64,000 nt of DNA, taken from positions 248,001 through 312,000 of the forward strand of contig NZ_JAEG01000006.1 in assembly GCF_000518785.1 (NCBI RefSeq), written 5' to 3'. The translations under genes and the position numbers were made by a program. How positions within the stretch are numbered: position 1 is the first letter of the stretch; each line of letters opens with the position of its first letter. Positions 52,692 through 62,819 of the stretch are shown here, piece by piece. Source of the DNA: Paenirhizobium selenitireducens ATCC BAA-1503. Lineage in GTDB: Bacteria; Pseudomonadota; Alphaproteobacteria; Rhizobiales; Rhizobiaceae. The notes beneath the pieces were generated by a model. The model saw only the letters and a list, made by a program, of their open reading frames with translations. It searched no databases and was not told the DNA's origin.

Positions 52692-54650
52692 ATGATCAAG
52701 AACATATCAGTCAGCGCCAAGGGCTTCGCGGCATTCGGCATATTGGCGGTCATCGCCATCGGCGCCTCCGGCTTCATCTACACGAGGGCCAAGACGGCGA
52801 CGGTTCTGGTCGAGAACAAGCTGGTCATGGACCAGCTGCTCACCAGGACCGCCGAACTGTCCGACGACATGGTGCAGTCGAACCTGGTCCTGAAGAACTT
52901 CCTGCTGACCGGCAATCGTGATTTCGTCGCGGCGCTCGAGCAGTCGACGCAGAAGATCGACGGCCAGGTGCCTGCTCTCGACAAGCTGTTCGACGCGGAA
53001 GCGCAGAACGAACTGCCGACGCTGCGCGAGGCGATCGCCAAGATCGGCGAATGGCGCACCACCGTCGCCGACCGCCAGATCAAGCTGATGCGCGATCCGA
53101 TGACCGTCGAGCTGGCCCGTGCCATCGAACTGACCGGCGACGGATCGCGGTTGATGTCCGAATTCAACGACAAGCTCAAGACGGTGACGACGGAACTGCA
53201 GAAGCGCGCCGACGCTGCATCGGCCGACCAGAAGTCGGCGCTGTCGGCCGTGGAACTGATCAGCCTGCTGGCCTCGGTCCTGGTTGCCCTGGTTGCCGCC
53301 CTGATGGGCTTCCTGAACTTCCGGCTCGTGTCGCGGCCACTCGCTCGCCTTGCCGACGTCACCTCGCGTCTCGCCGATGGCGACCTGAATGTCACGATCG
53401 ACAAGGGCGGCAAGGACGAGATCGGCCAGATGGCGGAATCCATGCAGGTGTTCCGCGAGGCCGCCATCGCCAACAAGCGCCTGCAGGCGGAAGCCGAGGA
53501 AACCCGCTCGCATGCCGAAGCCGACCGGATCGCCGCCCAGCAGCGCGTCGAGGCCGAAGCCGCCGAACGCCTGCGCATTGCGACTTCCGGCCTTGCCCAT
53601 GGCCTGAAGCGCCTGGCCGCCGGCGAACTCTCCTTCCAGCTCGAAGAAGCCTTCGCGCCGGACTTCGAAGCCCTGCGCCACGACTTCAACCAGTCGGTCC
53701 GCCAGCTGAACACCACGCTTGCGGCCATCACCGACAGCGTGGCCACCATGGAGACCGGCACACAGGAGATCGCCTCGGGTACCGACCACCTCTCCAAGCG
53801 GACCGAACAACAGGCCGCTGCCCTTGAGGAAACCGCAGCCGCCGTCGAGGAAATCACCGCCAACGTGCTCAATTCGACCAAGCGGACGGAAGAAGCCCGC
53901 TCGGTGGCATCGCAGGCCAACTCCTCGGCAAACCAGTCCTCCGAGGTCGTCGGACGGGCCGAAGAGGCCATGCGCAAAATCGAGGAAAGCTCGCGCCAGA
54001 TCTCCAACATCATCGGCGTGATCGACGAGATCGCCTTCCAGACCAACCTCTTGGCCCTGAACGCCGGTGTCGAGGCGGCCCGTGCCGGTGAAGCCGGCAA
54101 GGGCTTTGCAGTTGTCGCCCAGGAAGTGCGCGAACTGGCCCAGCGCTCGGCCAATGCGGCAAAGGAAATCAAGGCCCTTATCCACAATTCGTCGACCGAA
54201 GTGTCGAGCGGCGTGGACCTGGTCCGCCAGGCGAGCGAAGCCTTGCGCACCATCGGCGCCTTCATCGCCGACATGAACATCCATATGGACGCGATCGCGA
54301 TCTCGGCCAAGGAACAGTCGACCGGTCTCTCCGAAGTCAACCAGGCCGTCAACCAGATGGACCAGACCACGCAGCAGAATGCCGCCATGGTCGAGGAATC
54401 GAACGCGGCTTCCGCCGCCCTGGCAAACGAAGCGGCAAAGCTGCGGGAGCTGATCTCGCAGTTCACCATCAACGGCGCAGCAACAACCCAGGCGTCGGCC
54501 CTGCGCGCAACCGCACGCAGCATGGCCCAGCCGAACCGGCCCGCCGCCTCCCGCCCGGCCCAGTATGCCCAACCGGCCCGCAGCAGCGCGCCCGCCATGC
54601 GCAGCCACGGCAACGCAGCGGTCGCCAACGAGAGCTGGGAAGAGTTCTGA
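52692..54650 (+). CDS. Methyl-accepting chemotaxis protein
   Basis: The 652-aa receptor has a first membrane helix (residues about 9-30) and a helical periplasmic region (about 31-190) of four-helix-bundle character. A second helix (about 192-215) and two HAMP segments follow. The signalling hairpin has the conserved tip [20 protein letters not shown] (about 445-465). A Pro/Ala/Gln linker ends in ESWEEF, a probable CheR/CheB tether. The periplasmic part lacks a Cache fold, whereas the gene just upstream encodes one alone. The ligand is unknown. Confidence 0.93.
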   Translation: MIKNISVSAKGFAAFGILAVIAIGASGFIYTRAKTATVLVENKLVMDQLLTRTAELSDDMVQSNLVLKNFLLTGNRDFVAALEQSTQKIDGQVPALDKLFDAEAQNELPTLREAIAKIGEWRTTVADRQIKLMRDPMTVELARAIELTGDGSRLMSEFNDKLKTVTTELQKRADAASADQKSALSAVELISLLASVLVALVAALMGFLNFRLVSRPLARLADVTSRLADGDLNVTIDKGGKDEIGQMAESMQVFREAAIANKRLQAEAEETRSHAEADRIAAQQRVEAEAAERLRIATSGLAHGLKRLAAGELSFQLEEAFAPDFEALRHDFNQSVRQLNTTLAAITDSVATMETGTQEIASGTDHLSKRTEQQAAALEETAAAVEEITANVLNSTKRTEEARSVASQANSSANQSSEVVGRAEEAMRKIEESSRQISNIIGVIDEIAFQTNLLALNAGVEAARAGEAGKGFAVVAQEVRELAQRSANAAKEIKALIHNSSTEVSSGVDLVRQASEALRTIGAFIADMNIHMDAIAISAKEQSTGLSEVNQAVNQMDQTTQQNAAMVEESNAASAALANEAAKLRELISQFTINGAATTQASALRATARSMAQPNRPAASRPAQYAQPARSSAPAMRSHGNAAVANESWEEF

Positions 54651-54693
54651 GCCAATCGGAAGACACGGCGGCCTCAGGGACCGCGAGGTAAAG

Positions 54694-54726
54694 AAGGGCC
54701 GCGCAGGCGATTGCGCGGCCCTTTCC
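54694..54726 (+). terminator. Rho-independent terminator of chemoreceptor gene
   Basis: AAGGGCCGCGCA and TGCGCGGCCCTT form a 12-base stem around GGCGAT, followed by TCCC. Confidence 0.75.
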
Positions 54727-54914
54727 CGTTGATCTTCCCATTTGAAACAACACCCGGCGAAGGCGGCGCCTCCTCCCCAAAACCTGACGCGCCTTACGGC
54801 CTGCGCCGTCGCTTCAGTCCGTTTTTGCGGTCACTTCATCTTGCTATCGGCCGCCGGATCGCCCACTTGTAGTTCAGGTTGCGGCTCGCTCGCCGTTCAG
54901 GAGGAGAGATTTCC

Positions 54915-55931
54915 ATGCCTTTCGCAGGTCCCGATATCGTCGTCATCGCGCTGGTCGCGCTTGTCATCCTCGTTCTCTTCGCCGGCATCAAGACGGTGCC
55001 ACAGGGCTTCCGCTATACGATCGAGCGCTTCGGCCGCTATACGCGCACGCTTGAGCCCGGCCTCAACCTGATCGTTCCCTTCATCGAGCGGATCGGCTCC
55101 AAGCTCAATGTCATGGAACAGGTGCTCGACGTTCCAACCCAGGAAGTCATCACCAAGGACAATGCCAGCGTCTCCGCAGACGCCGTCGCCTTCTACCAGA
55201 TCCTCAATGCCGCCCAGGCCGCCTATCAGGTCGCCGATCTGCAGAACGCCATCCTCAACCTCACCATGACCAATATCCGCTCGGTCATGGGCTCAATGGA
55301 TCTCGACGAACTTCTGTCCAACCGCGAGGTCATCAATGACCGGCTGCTGCGCGTCGTCGATGAGGCCGTCGGCCCGTGGGGCATCAAGGTCACGCGCGTC
55401 GAGATCAAGGATATCCAGCCGCCGAAGGATCTGGTGGATGCCATGGGCAGGCAGATGAAGGCCGAGCGCGAAAAGCGCGCCCAGGTGCTGGAAGCCGAAG
55501 GCTTCCGCAACGCGCAGATCCTGCGCGCCGAGGGCGCCAAGCAGTCTGCCATCCTGCAGGCGGAAGGCCAGCGCGAAGCCGCCTATCGTGAGGCGGAAGC
55601 AAGGGAGCGGCTGGCCGAGGCGGAAGCCAAGGCAACGCGCATGGTGTCCGAAGCGATCGCCGCCGGCGACCTCAATGCGATCAATTACTTCGTCGCGCAG
55701 AAATACACCGAGGCGATGAGTGCGATCGGCACGGCGCCGAATTCCAAGATCGTGCTCATGCCAATGGAGGCATCGAGCCTGATCGGCTCGCTCGGCGGGA
55801 TCGGCGCCATTGCCCGCGAAGTGTTCGGGGAGCAGACCTCGGCGCCCAAGCCCCGCCCGGTGGCGCCGCCGGCGGCCCCTGCCCGCACCACGCCTGTCAT
55901 CAATCCCTTTGCGCCTGAGCGGGAGAACTGA
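54915..55931 (+). CDS. SPFH/Band 7 membrane protein (QmcA-like)
   Basis: The 338-aa protein has one N-terminal membrane helix ([20 protein letters not shown]) and a Band 7 domain ([40 protein letters not shown]). A long helical region ([20 protein letters not shown]) follows, then a Pro-rich tail. It resembles E. coli QmcA and paraslipins that form membrane microdomains and cap proteases such as FtsH. GGAGAG precedes ATG 54915. An NfeD gene follows two bases later, the standard partner. Confidence 0.92.
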   Translation: MPFAGPDIVVIALVALVILVLFAGIKTVPQGFRYTIERFGRYTRTLEPGLNLIVPFIERIGSKLNVMEQVLDVPTQEVITKDNASVSADAVAFYQILNAAQAAYQVADLQNAILNLTMTNIRSVMGSMDLDELLSNREVINDRLLRVVDEAVGPWGIKVTRVEIKDIQPPKDLVDAMGRQMKAEREKRAQVLEAEGFRNAQILRAEGAKQSAILQAEGQREAAYREAEARERLAEAEAKATRMVSEAIAAGDLNAINYFVAQKYTEAMSAIGTAPNSKIVLMPMEASSLIGSLGGIGAIAREVFGEQTSAPKPRPVAPPAAPARTTPVINPFAPEREN

Positions 55932-55933
55932 GC

Positions 55934-56392
55934 ATGCTGAGCCGCGCGGTCGCCGAACTCGGTCCCTGGAGCTGGTGGCTGCTCGGCCTGCTGCTGCTGG
56001 CCGCCGAACTGCTTCTGCCGGGCGTCTTCCTGGTGTGGATCGGCATCGGGGCGATCGCCACCGGCGTGCTGTCGCTGCTGCTGTGGGAAACCGCCCTTTG
56101 GGGCTGGCAGATCCAGCTGCTGGTCTTCGCGGCGCTGGCCGTCGTATCGACCCTTCTCGGCCGCAGGTTCCTGTCGAAATCGGATCAGGTAACGGACGAG
56201 CCGATGCTGAACCAGCGCGGCGCGAGCCTCGTCGGCCGCACCGCCACCTTGCAGGAACCCATTGCGGAAGGCCGGGGACGCATTCGCCTCGACGATACCC
56301 ACTGGCCGGTTCTTGGGCCGGATTTGCCCGTCGGCACCAAGGTCAGGATCGTCTCCTGGAACGGCCGCGACCTGACGGTCGAGGCCGCCTGA
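55934..56392 (+). CDS. NfeD-like membrane protein
   Basis: The 152-aa protein has three membrane helices (WSWWLLGLLLLAAELLLPGV, IGIGAIATGVLSLLLW, IQLLVFAALAVVSTLLG). A small OB-fold follows (ASLVGRTATLQEPIAEGRGR ... VRIVSWNGRDLTVEAA). It lacks the NfeD serine protease domain, so it is the short type paired with SPFH proteins. It begins two bases after the SPFH stop and ends directly against the converging kdsD stop. Confidence 0.92.
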   Translation: MLSRAVAELGPWSWWLLGLLLLAAELLLPGVFLVWIGIGAIATGVLSLLLWETALWGWQIQLLVFAALAVVSTLLGRRFLSKSDQVTDEPMLNQRGASLVGRTATLQEPIAEGRGRIRLDDTHWPVLGPDLPVGTKVRIVSWNGRDLTVEAA

Positions 56393-57388
56393 TCAGGCGA
56401 CGCCGACGCGCAGCAGGTCGTGGAAGTGCACGATGCCGAGCGGCGTGCCGTCTTCTTCGGTGACGAACAGCGCCGAGATATTGTGCTGGTTGAGGATGCC
56501 CATGGCGCTGGTCGCCAGCATGGTGGAACTGACCGTCTTCGGGTTGGGCGTCATCACGTCATCAACCAGGCTTTCGCCGAGATTGATGCTAAGGTGACGG
56601 GCGATGTCGCCGTCGGTAACGATGCCGCACAGGGTCCCGGCCTCGTCGATCACGCCGACGCAGCCGAAACGCTTCATCGACAGCACGGTGATCGCTTCCG
56701 GCATGCCGGTGCCGACCGGAACGAGCGGGATGCTGTCGCCGGTGTGCATGATGTCGGAGACATGGCTGAGCATGGCTCCGAGCTTGCCGCCCGGATGGAA
56801 GGTGCGGAAATCATGGGCCGTGAAGCCGCGTGCTTCGAGAAGAGCAATCGCCAGCGCGTCGCCCATGGCGAGCTGCATGATGGTCGAGGTCGTCGGCGCG
56901 ACCCCGTGCGGACAGGCTTCCTGTTCCTTCGGCAGCAGAAGCACGATGTCAGCTTCGCGCGCCAGCGTGGAGGTTTCGCCGGAGGTCAGCGCGATCAGCG
57001 GAATGGAAAAGCGGCGCGAATAGGAGAGAATGCCGTGCAACTCGGTGCTCTCGCCGCTCCACGACATGGCCAGGATCACGTCGTCGCGGGCGATCATGCC
57101 GAGGTCGCCGTGATTGGCTTCGGCCGGATGGACGAAGAAGGACGGCGTGCCGGTCGAGGCAAAGGTCGCTGCGAGCTTCGTGCCGATATGGCCGCTCTTG
57201 CCGACGCCGGTGACGATCACGCGGCCGGAAATGCCGCCGATCACTTTGATGGCGTTGCAGAAGGGACCGGCCAGACTGCCGGTCAACGCCCGTTCGAGGG
57301 CGTCCAGTCCGTTTCGCTCGGTTGAGACCACCCGGAGAGCCGATTCGATGGCTCCGGCTTCGACGAGATTTACAGCGCGCTTGATCAT
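56393..57388 (-). CDS. kdsD: Arabinose-5-phosphate isomerase (KpsF/GutQ family)
   Basis: The enzyme interconverts ribulose 5-phosphate and arabinose 5-phosphate for Kdo and lipopolysaccharide. The 331-aa protein has a SIS domain (VIVTGVGKSGHIGTKLAATF, HPAEANHGDLGMIARDDVIL, APTTSTIMQLAMGDALAIAL) and two CBS domains (about residues 205-331). AAGGAACCGGA precedes ATG 57388. It is divergent from the outer-membrane barrel gene. Confidence 0.94.
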   Translation of the reverse strand: MIKRAVNLVEAGAIESALRVVSTERNGLDALERALTGSLAGPFCNAIKVIGGISGRVIVTGVGKSGHIGTKLAATFASTGTPSFFVHPAEANHGDLGMIARDDVILAMSWSGESTELHGILSYSRRFSIPLIALTSGETSTLAREADIVLLLPKEQEACPHGVAPTTSTIMQLAMGDALAIALLEARGFTAHDFRTFHPGGKLGAMLSHVSDIMHTGDSIPLVPVGTGMPEAITVLSMKRFGCVGVIDEAGTLCGIVTDGDIARHLSINLGESLVDDVMTPNPKTVSSTMLATSAMGILNQHNISALFVTEEDGTPLGIVHFHDLLRVGVA

Positions 57389-57534
57389 TCCGGTTCCTTA
57401 ACGCTTTTGCCTGCCGGTGTCCACAAAATGACGGATACTCCCGTCCAGGTTGGGCATGTCGTGCACAGCATAACGGCGAAAACTCGTTCGTCCGGGCGCA
57501 AATCTCTCATTTTGAGCCAGCAGCGCCATAGCAA

Positions 57535-57565
57535 CCAAACGTTAACCACAAGGCTTTACGTTTGG
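57535..57565. promoter_or_regulatory. Inverted repeat before the barrel gene
   Basis: CCAAACGT (57535-57542) and ACGTTTGG (57558-57565) are perfect inverted half-sites 15 bases apart, lying between kdsD and the outer-membrane gene. The arrangement suits a dimeric regulator, but the site is unassigned. Confidence 0.3.
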
Positions 57566-57598
57566 GTAAGCATTTCAGCATTGCCGGGCGAAGTCCAG

Positions 57599-59158
57599 AT
57601 GGTTCAGAACGTAAAGACCGAAGCGGAAGCTGCGCGCCGCAGGGTTAATTCCCTGTCGGCCGGTCTCCTGACCTGCGGCCTGCTCGGCCTTGGCCTGCCC
57701 GCCGCCGCGCAGACACTCGCACCGACGACGACCTGGACGCCGCTGCCGAGAAGCAGCACAAACTCCACGACGACCGCCGCGGACCAGACCACGGCCGCAA
57801 CGGCCGATGCCACCGGAGCGACAAGCGCCACCGGGACCGCCGTGGATCCGACGACCACGGCCACGACAGGCAGTCCGAACGGCACCACGCCTCCGCTGGA
57901 AGGCGATGCGGCGCTCGACCCGGAACTGGACCCGGATGCCAACGCGCAGCCGCTCGACTTCGGCCGTCAGAACCTGCGCGAGACGACGCTCGACGACCCG
58001 ACGGCGCTGAGAACCCGGCGTGACGCCGATGCGGCCAGTGACGGGGTCAGGCTCGGCACCATGGTGCTGCGCCCCTCCATCACGGAGAAACTCGTCCACG
58101 AGCGCAGCAACAGCGGTGGCGAGCGGACCAACCGCACCTTCTCCGAAACAGGCCTCAAGGGAAGCCTGACCTCCGACTGGTCGCGCCACGAGCTGACGAT
58201 CGGCGGCGAAGGCTACTGGCAGAAGAACCTCTCCGGCGACGGAGCGACCGATCCCCGCGCCAACCTCAATGCCGACCTGCGCCTCGACCTTGCCGACGAT
58301 ACCGTCGCCCACATCAAGGGCGGCTACGCCTTCAGCCGCGAGGACAGCGACGATCCGAACGCCGTTTCCGGTGCATCGGTGCAGTCTGGCATCCACCAGT
58401 ATACTGGCGGCGTTTCGGTGGAGCATGACTTCGGCCGGCTCCGCGGCACGATCGCGGCGGACGTCACCCGTTCGCAATATTCGGATGCCGAGCTTTCCGA
58501 CGGCACAAGCCTCGCCCTCAGCGATCGCGACCGTTGGGCCGGCGAGTTGCGCGGCCGCGTCGGCTATGAAATCTCCCCTGCCCTCACCCCCTTCATCGAA
58601 GTGGCGATCGGCAAGATCACCTATGACGAAAAGCTCGACACCTCAGGCTACGCCCGCTCGGCCGATACCTACGGCGCGAGGGCCGGCGTGGCTGCCGATT
58701 TCGGCGACAAGCTCAAGGGAGAACTGGGCATCGGCTACGAGCGCCAGCGCTTCGAGGACTCGCGCCTCGACGAACTTGCGGCCCTGACCGTGGACGGCAA
58801 CGTCACCTGGTCGCCGCGCCAGGGAACGGACGTGGATCTCGGCCTGTCGACGAGCATCGATCCGTCGACCACGGCCGGCCTCAACGGCTCGGTGATCTAC
58901 GCGCTGGATTCCGCCGTGCAGCACCAGCTGCGCAGCAATCTCGTGCTGCGCCTGGCGAACACCGTCGAATGGACGCGCTATCCAGACAGCGCTTCGTCCG
59001 AGGATTCGATCACCTACACGACCGGCGCCGGGCTTACCTGGAGCATCAATCGTTATCTCGACCTCACGACCGACGTCGAATACGAACGCAAGGAACAGAA
59101 CGGCTCGTCGGGCAGCGACGTTCTGACCACTTCGATCGGGCTGACAGCCAAGCGATAG
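57599..59158 (+). CDS. Outer-membrane beta-barrel protein
   Basis: The 519-aa protein has an N-terminal signal (SLSAGLLTCGLLGLGLPAAA). A Thr/Ala/Ser-rich linker of about 100 residues follows, then a beta-rich C-terminal region (about 155-519) of alternating amphipathic strands such as VAHIKGGYAF, LRGTIAADVT, GELGIGYERQ and LTTDVEYERK. It ends in a strand SIGLTAKR. This fits the BBP2/OMP_b-brl family of rhizobial outer-membrane proteins. ATG 57599 is chosen because it gives the signal; its ribosome site is weak. Function and export partner are unknown. Confidence 0.8.
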   Translation: MVQNVKTEAEAARRRVNSLSAGLLTCGLLGLGLPAAAQTLAPTTTWTPLPRSSTNSTTTAADQTTAATADATGATSATGTAVDPTTTATTGSPNGTTPPLEGDAALDPELDPDANAQPLDFGRQNLRETTLDDPTALRTRRDADAASDGVRLGTMVLRPSITEKLVHERSNSGGERTNRTFSETGLKGSLTSDWSRHELTIGGEGYWQKNLSGDGATDPRANLNADLRLDLADDTVAHIKGGYAFSREDSDDPNAVSGASVQSGIHQYTGGVSVEHDFGRLRGTIAADVTRSQYSDAELSDGTSLALSDRDRWAGELRGRVGYEISPALTPFIEVAIGKITYDEKLDTSGYARSADTYGARAGVAADFGDKLKGELGIGYERQRFEDSRLDELAALTVDGNVTWSPRQGTDVDLGLSTSIDPSTTAGLNGSVIYALDSAVQHQLRSNLVLRLANTVEWTRYPDSASSEDSITYTTGAGLTWSINRYLDLTTDVEYERKEQNGSSGSDVLTTSIGLTAKR

Positions 59159-59176
59159 CGCCATTTCACCCAACAA

Positions 59177-59207
59177 AAAACCGCGCCCTCGACGGGCGCG
59201 GTTCGTT
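59177..59207. terminator. Bidirectional terminator between barrel gene and galU
   Basis: CCGCGCCC and GGGCGCGG pair around TCGAC with a preceding A-run, giving a T-run on the minus strand (galU) and TTCGTTT on the plus. Confidence 0.82.
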
Positions 59208-59227
59208 TGTCTGGAAAGACGGTCGGC

Positions 59228-60115
59228 TTACTTCAGCGCGGCAAGCAGCGCCTTCAGCGGTTCCTCGATCATCGGGCGGATATCGGCGCGCTCGATGGCG
59301 AAGGAAACATTGGCCAGGATGAAACCGTCCTTGGCGCCGCAGTCGAAGGTCTCGCCCTTGAAGTGGTAACCGGCAAAGGCCTGCGCCTTGGCGAGCTTCA
59401 GCATGCCGTCGGTCAGCTGGATCTCGTTGCCGGCGCCGCGCTCCTGCGTCTCAAGGATAGAGAAAATCTCGGGCTGCAGGATGTAGCGGCCATTGATGAA
59501 GAAGTTGGACGGAGCGGTGCCCTTGGCCGGCTTCTCGACCATCTCGGTGATCCTGAAGCCGCCTTCGAGTGCCTCACCGACGCCGACGATGCCGTATTTG
59601 TGCGCCTGGGACGGATCGCACTCCTCGACCGCGATGATGTTGCCGCCGGTCTTTTCAAAGAGCTCGACCATGCCCTTGAGGCAGCCCTTTTCGCCGCGCA
59701 TGATCATGTCCGGCAGCAAGAGGGCAAACGGTTCCTCGCCGACGATGTCGCGGGCGCACCACACCGCATGGCCGAGCCCCAGAGGCTCCTGCTGGCGGGT
59801 GAAACTTGCGGAGCCGGCCTTCGGCAGAAGTCCGGAGAGCAGGGTCAGCTCGGCATTCTTGTTGCGAGCCTTGAGGGTCTGCTCCAGTTCGTACTGAATG
59901 TCGAAGTAATCTTCGATGACACCCTTGCCGCGGCCGGTGACGAAGACAAAATGTTCGATCCCGGCTTCGGCAGCCTCGTCGACGACGTATTGAATGACCG
60001 GCTTGTCGACGACGGTCAGCATTTCCTTCGGAACGGCCTTCGTGGCCGGAAGAAAACGCGTGCCGAGACCGGCAACAGGGAAAACGGCTTTACGGAGTTT
60101 ATTACGTTGGACCAC
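59228..60115 (-). CDS. galU: UTP-glucose-1-phosphate uridylyltransferase
   Basis: GalU makes UDP-glucose for exopolysaccharide and lipopolysaccharide. The 295-aa protein has the nucleotide-binding signature [19 protein letters not shown], then [37 protein letters not shown] and [13 protein letters not shown]. The start is GTG 60115 with GGAGGA about six bases upstream; the nearby ATG is out of frame. It is divergent from the transglycosylase gene. Confidence 0.95.
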   Translation of the reverse strand: MVQRNKLRKAVFPVAGLGTRFLPATKAVPKEMLTVVDKPVIQYVVDEAAEAGIEHFVFVTGRGKGVIEDYFDIQYELEQTLKARNKNAELTLLSGLLPKAGSASFTRQQEPLGLGHAVWCARDIVGEEPFALLLPDMIMRGEKGCLKGMVELFEKTGGNIIAVEECDPSQAHKYGIVGVGEALEGGFRITEMVEKPAKGTAPSNFFINGRYILQPEIFSILETQERGAGNEIQLTDGMLKLAKAQAFAGYHFKGETFDCGAKDGFILANVSFAIERADIRPMIEEPLKALLAALK

Positions 60116-60310
60116 ACATTCCTCCTCGAGGATTCTGCCAGGGCGTCTTCAATACGCACACGCCCACTACTATATATTCACTACCATTTCGCAAAGGTTT
60201 CACGAGGCCCCGCGCCATGGTAAAGACTTTGTTGACGCTGTTGCCTTAACCTAGGCTGAACAGCCTCCAGATCGGCTGGAAAAGAACCGTAACAGAGCGG
60301 GGATGTTCCC

Positions 60311-61522
60311 ATGACGAGTAAAAATCGCAAGCTTCTCGGAGCGATTGCCATTTCCATCGCCGCCGGCCTCATGCCGGGGACGGCCTCGGCGGATGCCGGT
60401 TTCAAGAAATGGATCAACGGCTTCTATTCGACGGCGGCCAAAAGCGGCATCAGCCAGAAGACCTATAATCAGGCCTTTGCCGGCGTTTCCGAACCCGATC
60501 CCTTCGTGCTCGAGAAGGCACGCTATCAGCCCGAGTTCAAGGCGCAGATCTGGGATTATCTCGATTCGCGCGTCAATCCGTACACGGTGCAGATCGGGCG
60601 CGAGATGGCGGCGAAATACGGATCGACGCTCGCGGCGCTCGAGCGCCATTTCGGCGTCGACCGCAACATCCTGCTCGCCATCTGGTCGATGGAATCCAAT
60701 TATGGCGCGGCGCTCGAAAGCCCGGACCGGCTGCACCACGTGCCGCGGGCGCTGGCAACGCTTGGCTATGCCGATGCCAAGCGGTCGAAATATGCCAAGA
60801 ACCAGCTGATCGCCGCGTTGAAAATGCTGCAGAACGGCGACGTCGCCTCGAAAAACCTGATGGGTTCCTGGGCCGGTGCGATGGGCCATACCCAGTTCAT
60901 CCCGTCGAGCTATCTGCTCTATGCGATCGACGCGGACGGCAACGGCCGCAGGGACATCTGGCATTCGGTTCCGGACGCGCTGGCCACCTCCGCCAACCTG
61001 CTGGCCAAGAACGGCTGGCAGACCGGCAAGACCTGGGGCTACGAGATCGTCGTGCCGAAGGGTGGCCATGCCCATGCCGGCAAGACCAAGACGCTCGCCC
61101 AATGGGCGGCTCTTGGTTTCGCGCGGCCGAGCGGCAAGGGTTTCAAGAACGGCGGCGAACGGGCCGAGCTGAAGATGCCGGGCGGTGCCAACGGCCCCGG
61201 CTTCCTGATGACCAAGAACTTCTTCACCATCAAGCGCTACAACGCCGCCGACAGCTACGCGCTGGCCGTCGGCCTGCTTGCCGACGAGCTCGCCGGCTAT
61301 GGCGGCATGAAGCAGGGATGGCCGCGGCCCGACGGCAGCCTCGACATCAAGGAGAAGTTCGAGCTGCAGAGCCGCATGCAGGCGCTCGGTTACTATGACG
61401 GCAAGATCGACGGCAATTTCGGCTCGGGTTCGAAGGCGGCGATTGCCGCGATCCAGGCCCGGCTCGGCATGGCCGCGGACGGACAGCCGTCGAAGGATCT
61501 GCTCGACAAGCTGCGCAATTGA
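60311..61522 (+). CDS. Lytic murein transglycosylase, MltB type
   Basis: The 403-aa protein has a signal peptide (to about residue 27) and an SLT-2/MltB domain with catalytic Glu in LLAIWSMESNYGAAL. The blocks GSWAGAMGHTQFIPSSYLLY and DIWHSVPDALATSANLL are typical. A C-terminal peptidoglycan-binding domain (LQSRMQALGYYDGKIDGNFG, AAIAAIQARLGMAADGQPS) follows. It cuts the glycan backbone to give anhydro-ends. The DUF459 gene follows 75 bases later and may share the transcript. Confidence 0.93.
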   Translation: MTSKNRKLLGAIAISIAAGLMPGTASADAGFKKWINGFYSTAAKSGISQKTYNQAFAGVSEPDPFVLEKARYQPEFKAQIWDYLDSRVNPYTVQIGREMAAKYGSTLAALERHFGVDRNILLAIWSMESNYGAALESPDRLHHVPRALATLGYADAKRSKYAKNQLIAALKMLQNGDVASKNLMGSWAGAMGHTQFIPSSYLLYAIDADGNGRRDIWHSVPDALATSANLLAKNGWQTGKTWGYEIVVPKGGHAHAGKTKTLAQWAALGFARPSGKGFKNGGERAELKMPGGANGPGFLMTKNFFTIKRYNAADSYALAVGLLADELAGYGGMKQGWPRPDGSLDIKEKFELQSRMQALGYYDGKIDGNFGSGSKAAIAAIQARLGMAADGQPSKDLLDKLRN

Positions 61523-61597
61523 CAATCGCGCATGCCCGCAGCACATATCCGATGATCTCGCGCGGATAGCGCGACACGGACAGGGACGGCGAACGGG

Positions 61598-62773
61598 ATG
61601 CGGGAGACAGGGCAAAACAGGGTCGTTCGGGGCTGGCTCGCTGGCGCAGTAGCGCTCGCCTTCCTGGCCGTATCGATTCTGGCGACCGAGGTCGAAGCCC
61701 AGCAGACCCGCCAGCCGCGCAACCTGATCGAGCTTTTGTTCGGGCAGCGCGAACCGCGCTATCCGGAGCCGCCGCCGCGCAAGGTGAAGACGCCGCGCAC
61801 GGTGAAGAAGCAGACGAAAAGCGTCACCACCATCACCACGGCGCCGGCACCCCCACCGCCGGCCAAGATTGAGAGCGCCCGCAAGGTTCTGGTGATCGGC
61901 GATTTCGTCGCCGATGGCCTTGCCACGGGGTTGGTGGAGGCCTTCGCTACCTCCCCGGGCGTGATGATCGACGAGCGCAGCAACGGTTCGTCCGGACTGG
62001 TGCGCACCGACTATTTCGACTGGCAGACCGAGCTGCCGGCCATGATCGCCGAGGTCAAGCCGGCCGTCGTCATCATCGACATCGGTGCCAATGACCGCCA
62101 GCAGATGACTGGGGCTTCGGGCAAGCTGAATTTCCGCACGCCCGAATGGTTCGAGGAATATGAGCGGCGCGTGACCGCACTCGGCAAGGTGGTCACCGAC
62201 GCCAAGATCCCCTTGCTGTGGGTCGGCATGCCGGCCTTTCGCCCGCAGAACATGACGGCGGACGCGCTGACGCTCAACGCCGTCTATCGTCGCGCCGTCG
62301 AGCGCATCGGCGGCGAGTTCATCGATGTGTGGGAAGGCTTCGTCGACCAGGACGGCCGCTTCATCGTCACCGGCTCGGACATCAACGGCCAGCAGGTCCG
62401 CCTGCGCGGCTCGGACGGCATCAACCTGACGGCCGCCGGCAAGCGCAAGCTCGCCTTCTATGTCGAGAAGTCCGCCCGCCGCCTGCTCGGCGACATGACG
62501 AGCCCGGATCTCGTCAGGCTCGACGCCAGCAACCTGCCCGAATTGCTGAACCTGCCGCCGTCTGAAATGCAGAATCTGGTCAGAACCCAGCCGATCGACC
62601 TGTTCGATCCGGAGCTGGACGGCGCAACCGAACTGCTCGGCGCAGCCCCCCTGCCCGTCGCCGCAATGCCGACGCCGCGTGACCAGCTGGTCAAGAACGG
62701 CACCCTGCCGCCGCCGCCATCAGGCCGCGTCGACGACCTGCGTATCCTGCAGACCGGCACCATCCAGAAATGA
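61598..62773 (+). CDS. DUF459 SGNH-fold protein, probably inactive
   Basis: The 391-aa protein has an N-terminal signal or anchor (WLAGAVALAFLAVSILATEV), a Pro/Lys linker and an SGNH-like domain (about 92-300). Block I reads VLVIGDFVADGLATGL, so the usual nucleophile Ser of GDS is Phe. Block III is IDIGANDRQQM. Block V reads DGINLTAAGKRKL, where the usual DxxH His is absent. The catalytic dyad therefore looks lost, suggesting a binding role in the cell wall. It lies downstream of a transglycosylase gene. Confidence 0.83.
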   Translation: MRETGQNRVVRGWLAGAVALAFLAVSILATEVEAQQTRQPRNLIELLFGQREPRYPEPPPRKVKTPRTVKKQTKSVTTITTAPAPPPPAKIESARKVLVIGDFVADGLATGLVEAFATSPGVMIDERSNGSSGLVRTDYFDWQTELPAMIAEVKPAVVIIDIGANDRQQMTGASGKLNFRTPEWFEEYERRVTALGKVVTDAKIPLLWVGMPAFRPQNMTADALTLNAVYRRAVERIGGEFIDVWEGFVDQDGRFIVTGSDINGQQVRLRGSDGINLTAAGKRKLAFYVEKSARRLLGDMTSPDLVRLDASNLPELLNLPPSEMQNLVRTQPIDLFDPELDGATELLGAAPLPVAAMPTPRDQLVKNGTLPPPPSGRVDDLRILQTGTIQK

Positions 62774-62797
62774 AAAGGGCCGCGAACGCGGCCCCTC
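62773..62797 (-). terminator. Terminator of gltD
   Basis: On the minus strand GGGCCGCG and CGCGGCCC pair with a tight loop and are followed by TTTTC. It overlaps the DUF459 stop region. Confidence 0.65.
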
Positions 62798-62819
62798 CAA
62801 ACTTTCGGGTTGCAGCCGC

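Noticed and set aside
60246..60260. CtrA-like TTAA-CCTAGGC-TGAA before the transglycosylase gene
   Set aside because: Seven of eight bases match, but it is isolated and no supporting feature is present, so chance is likely.
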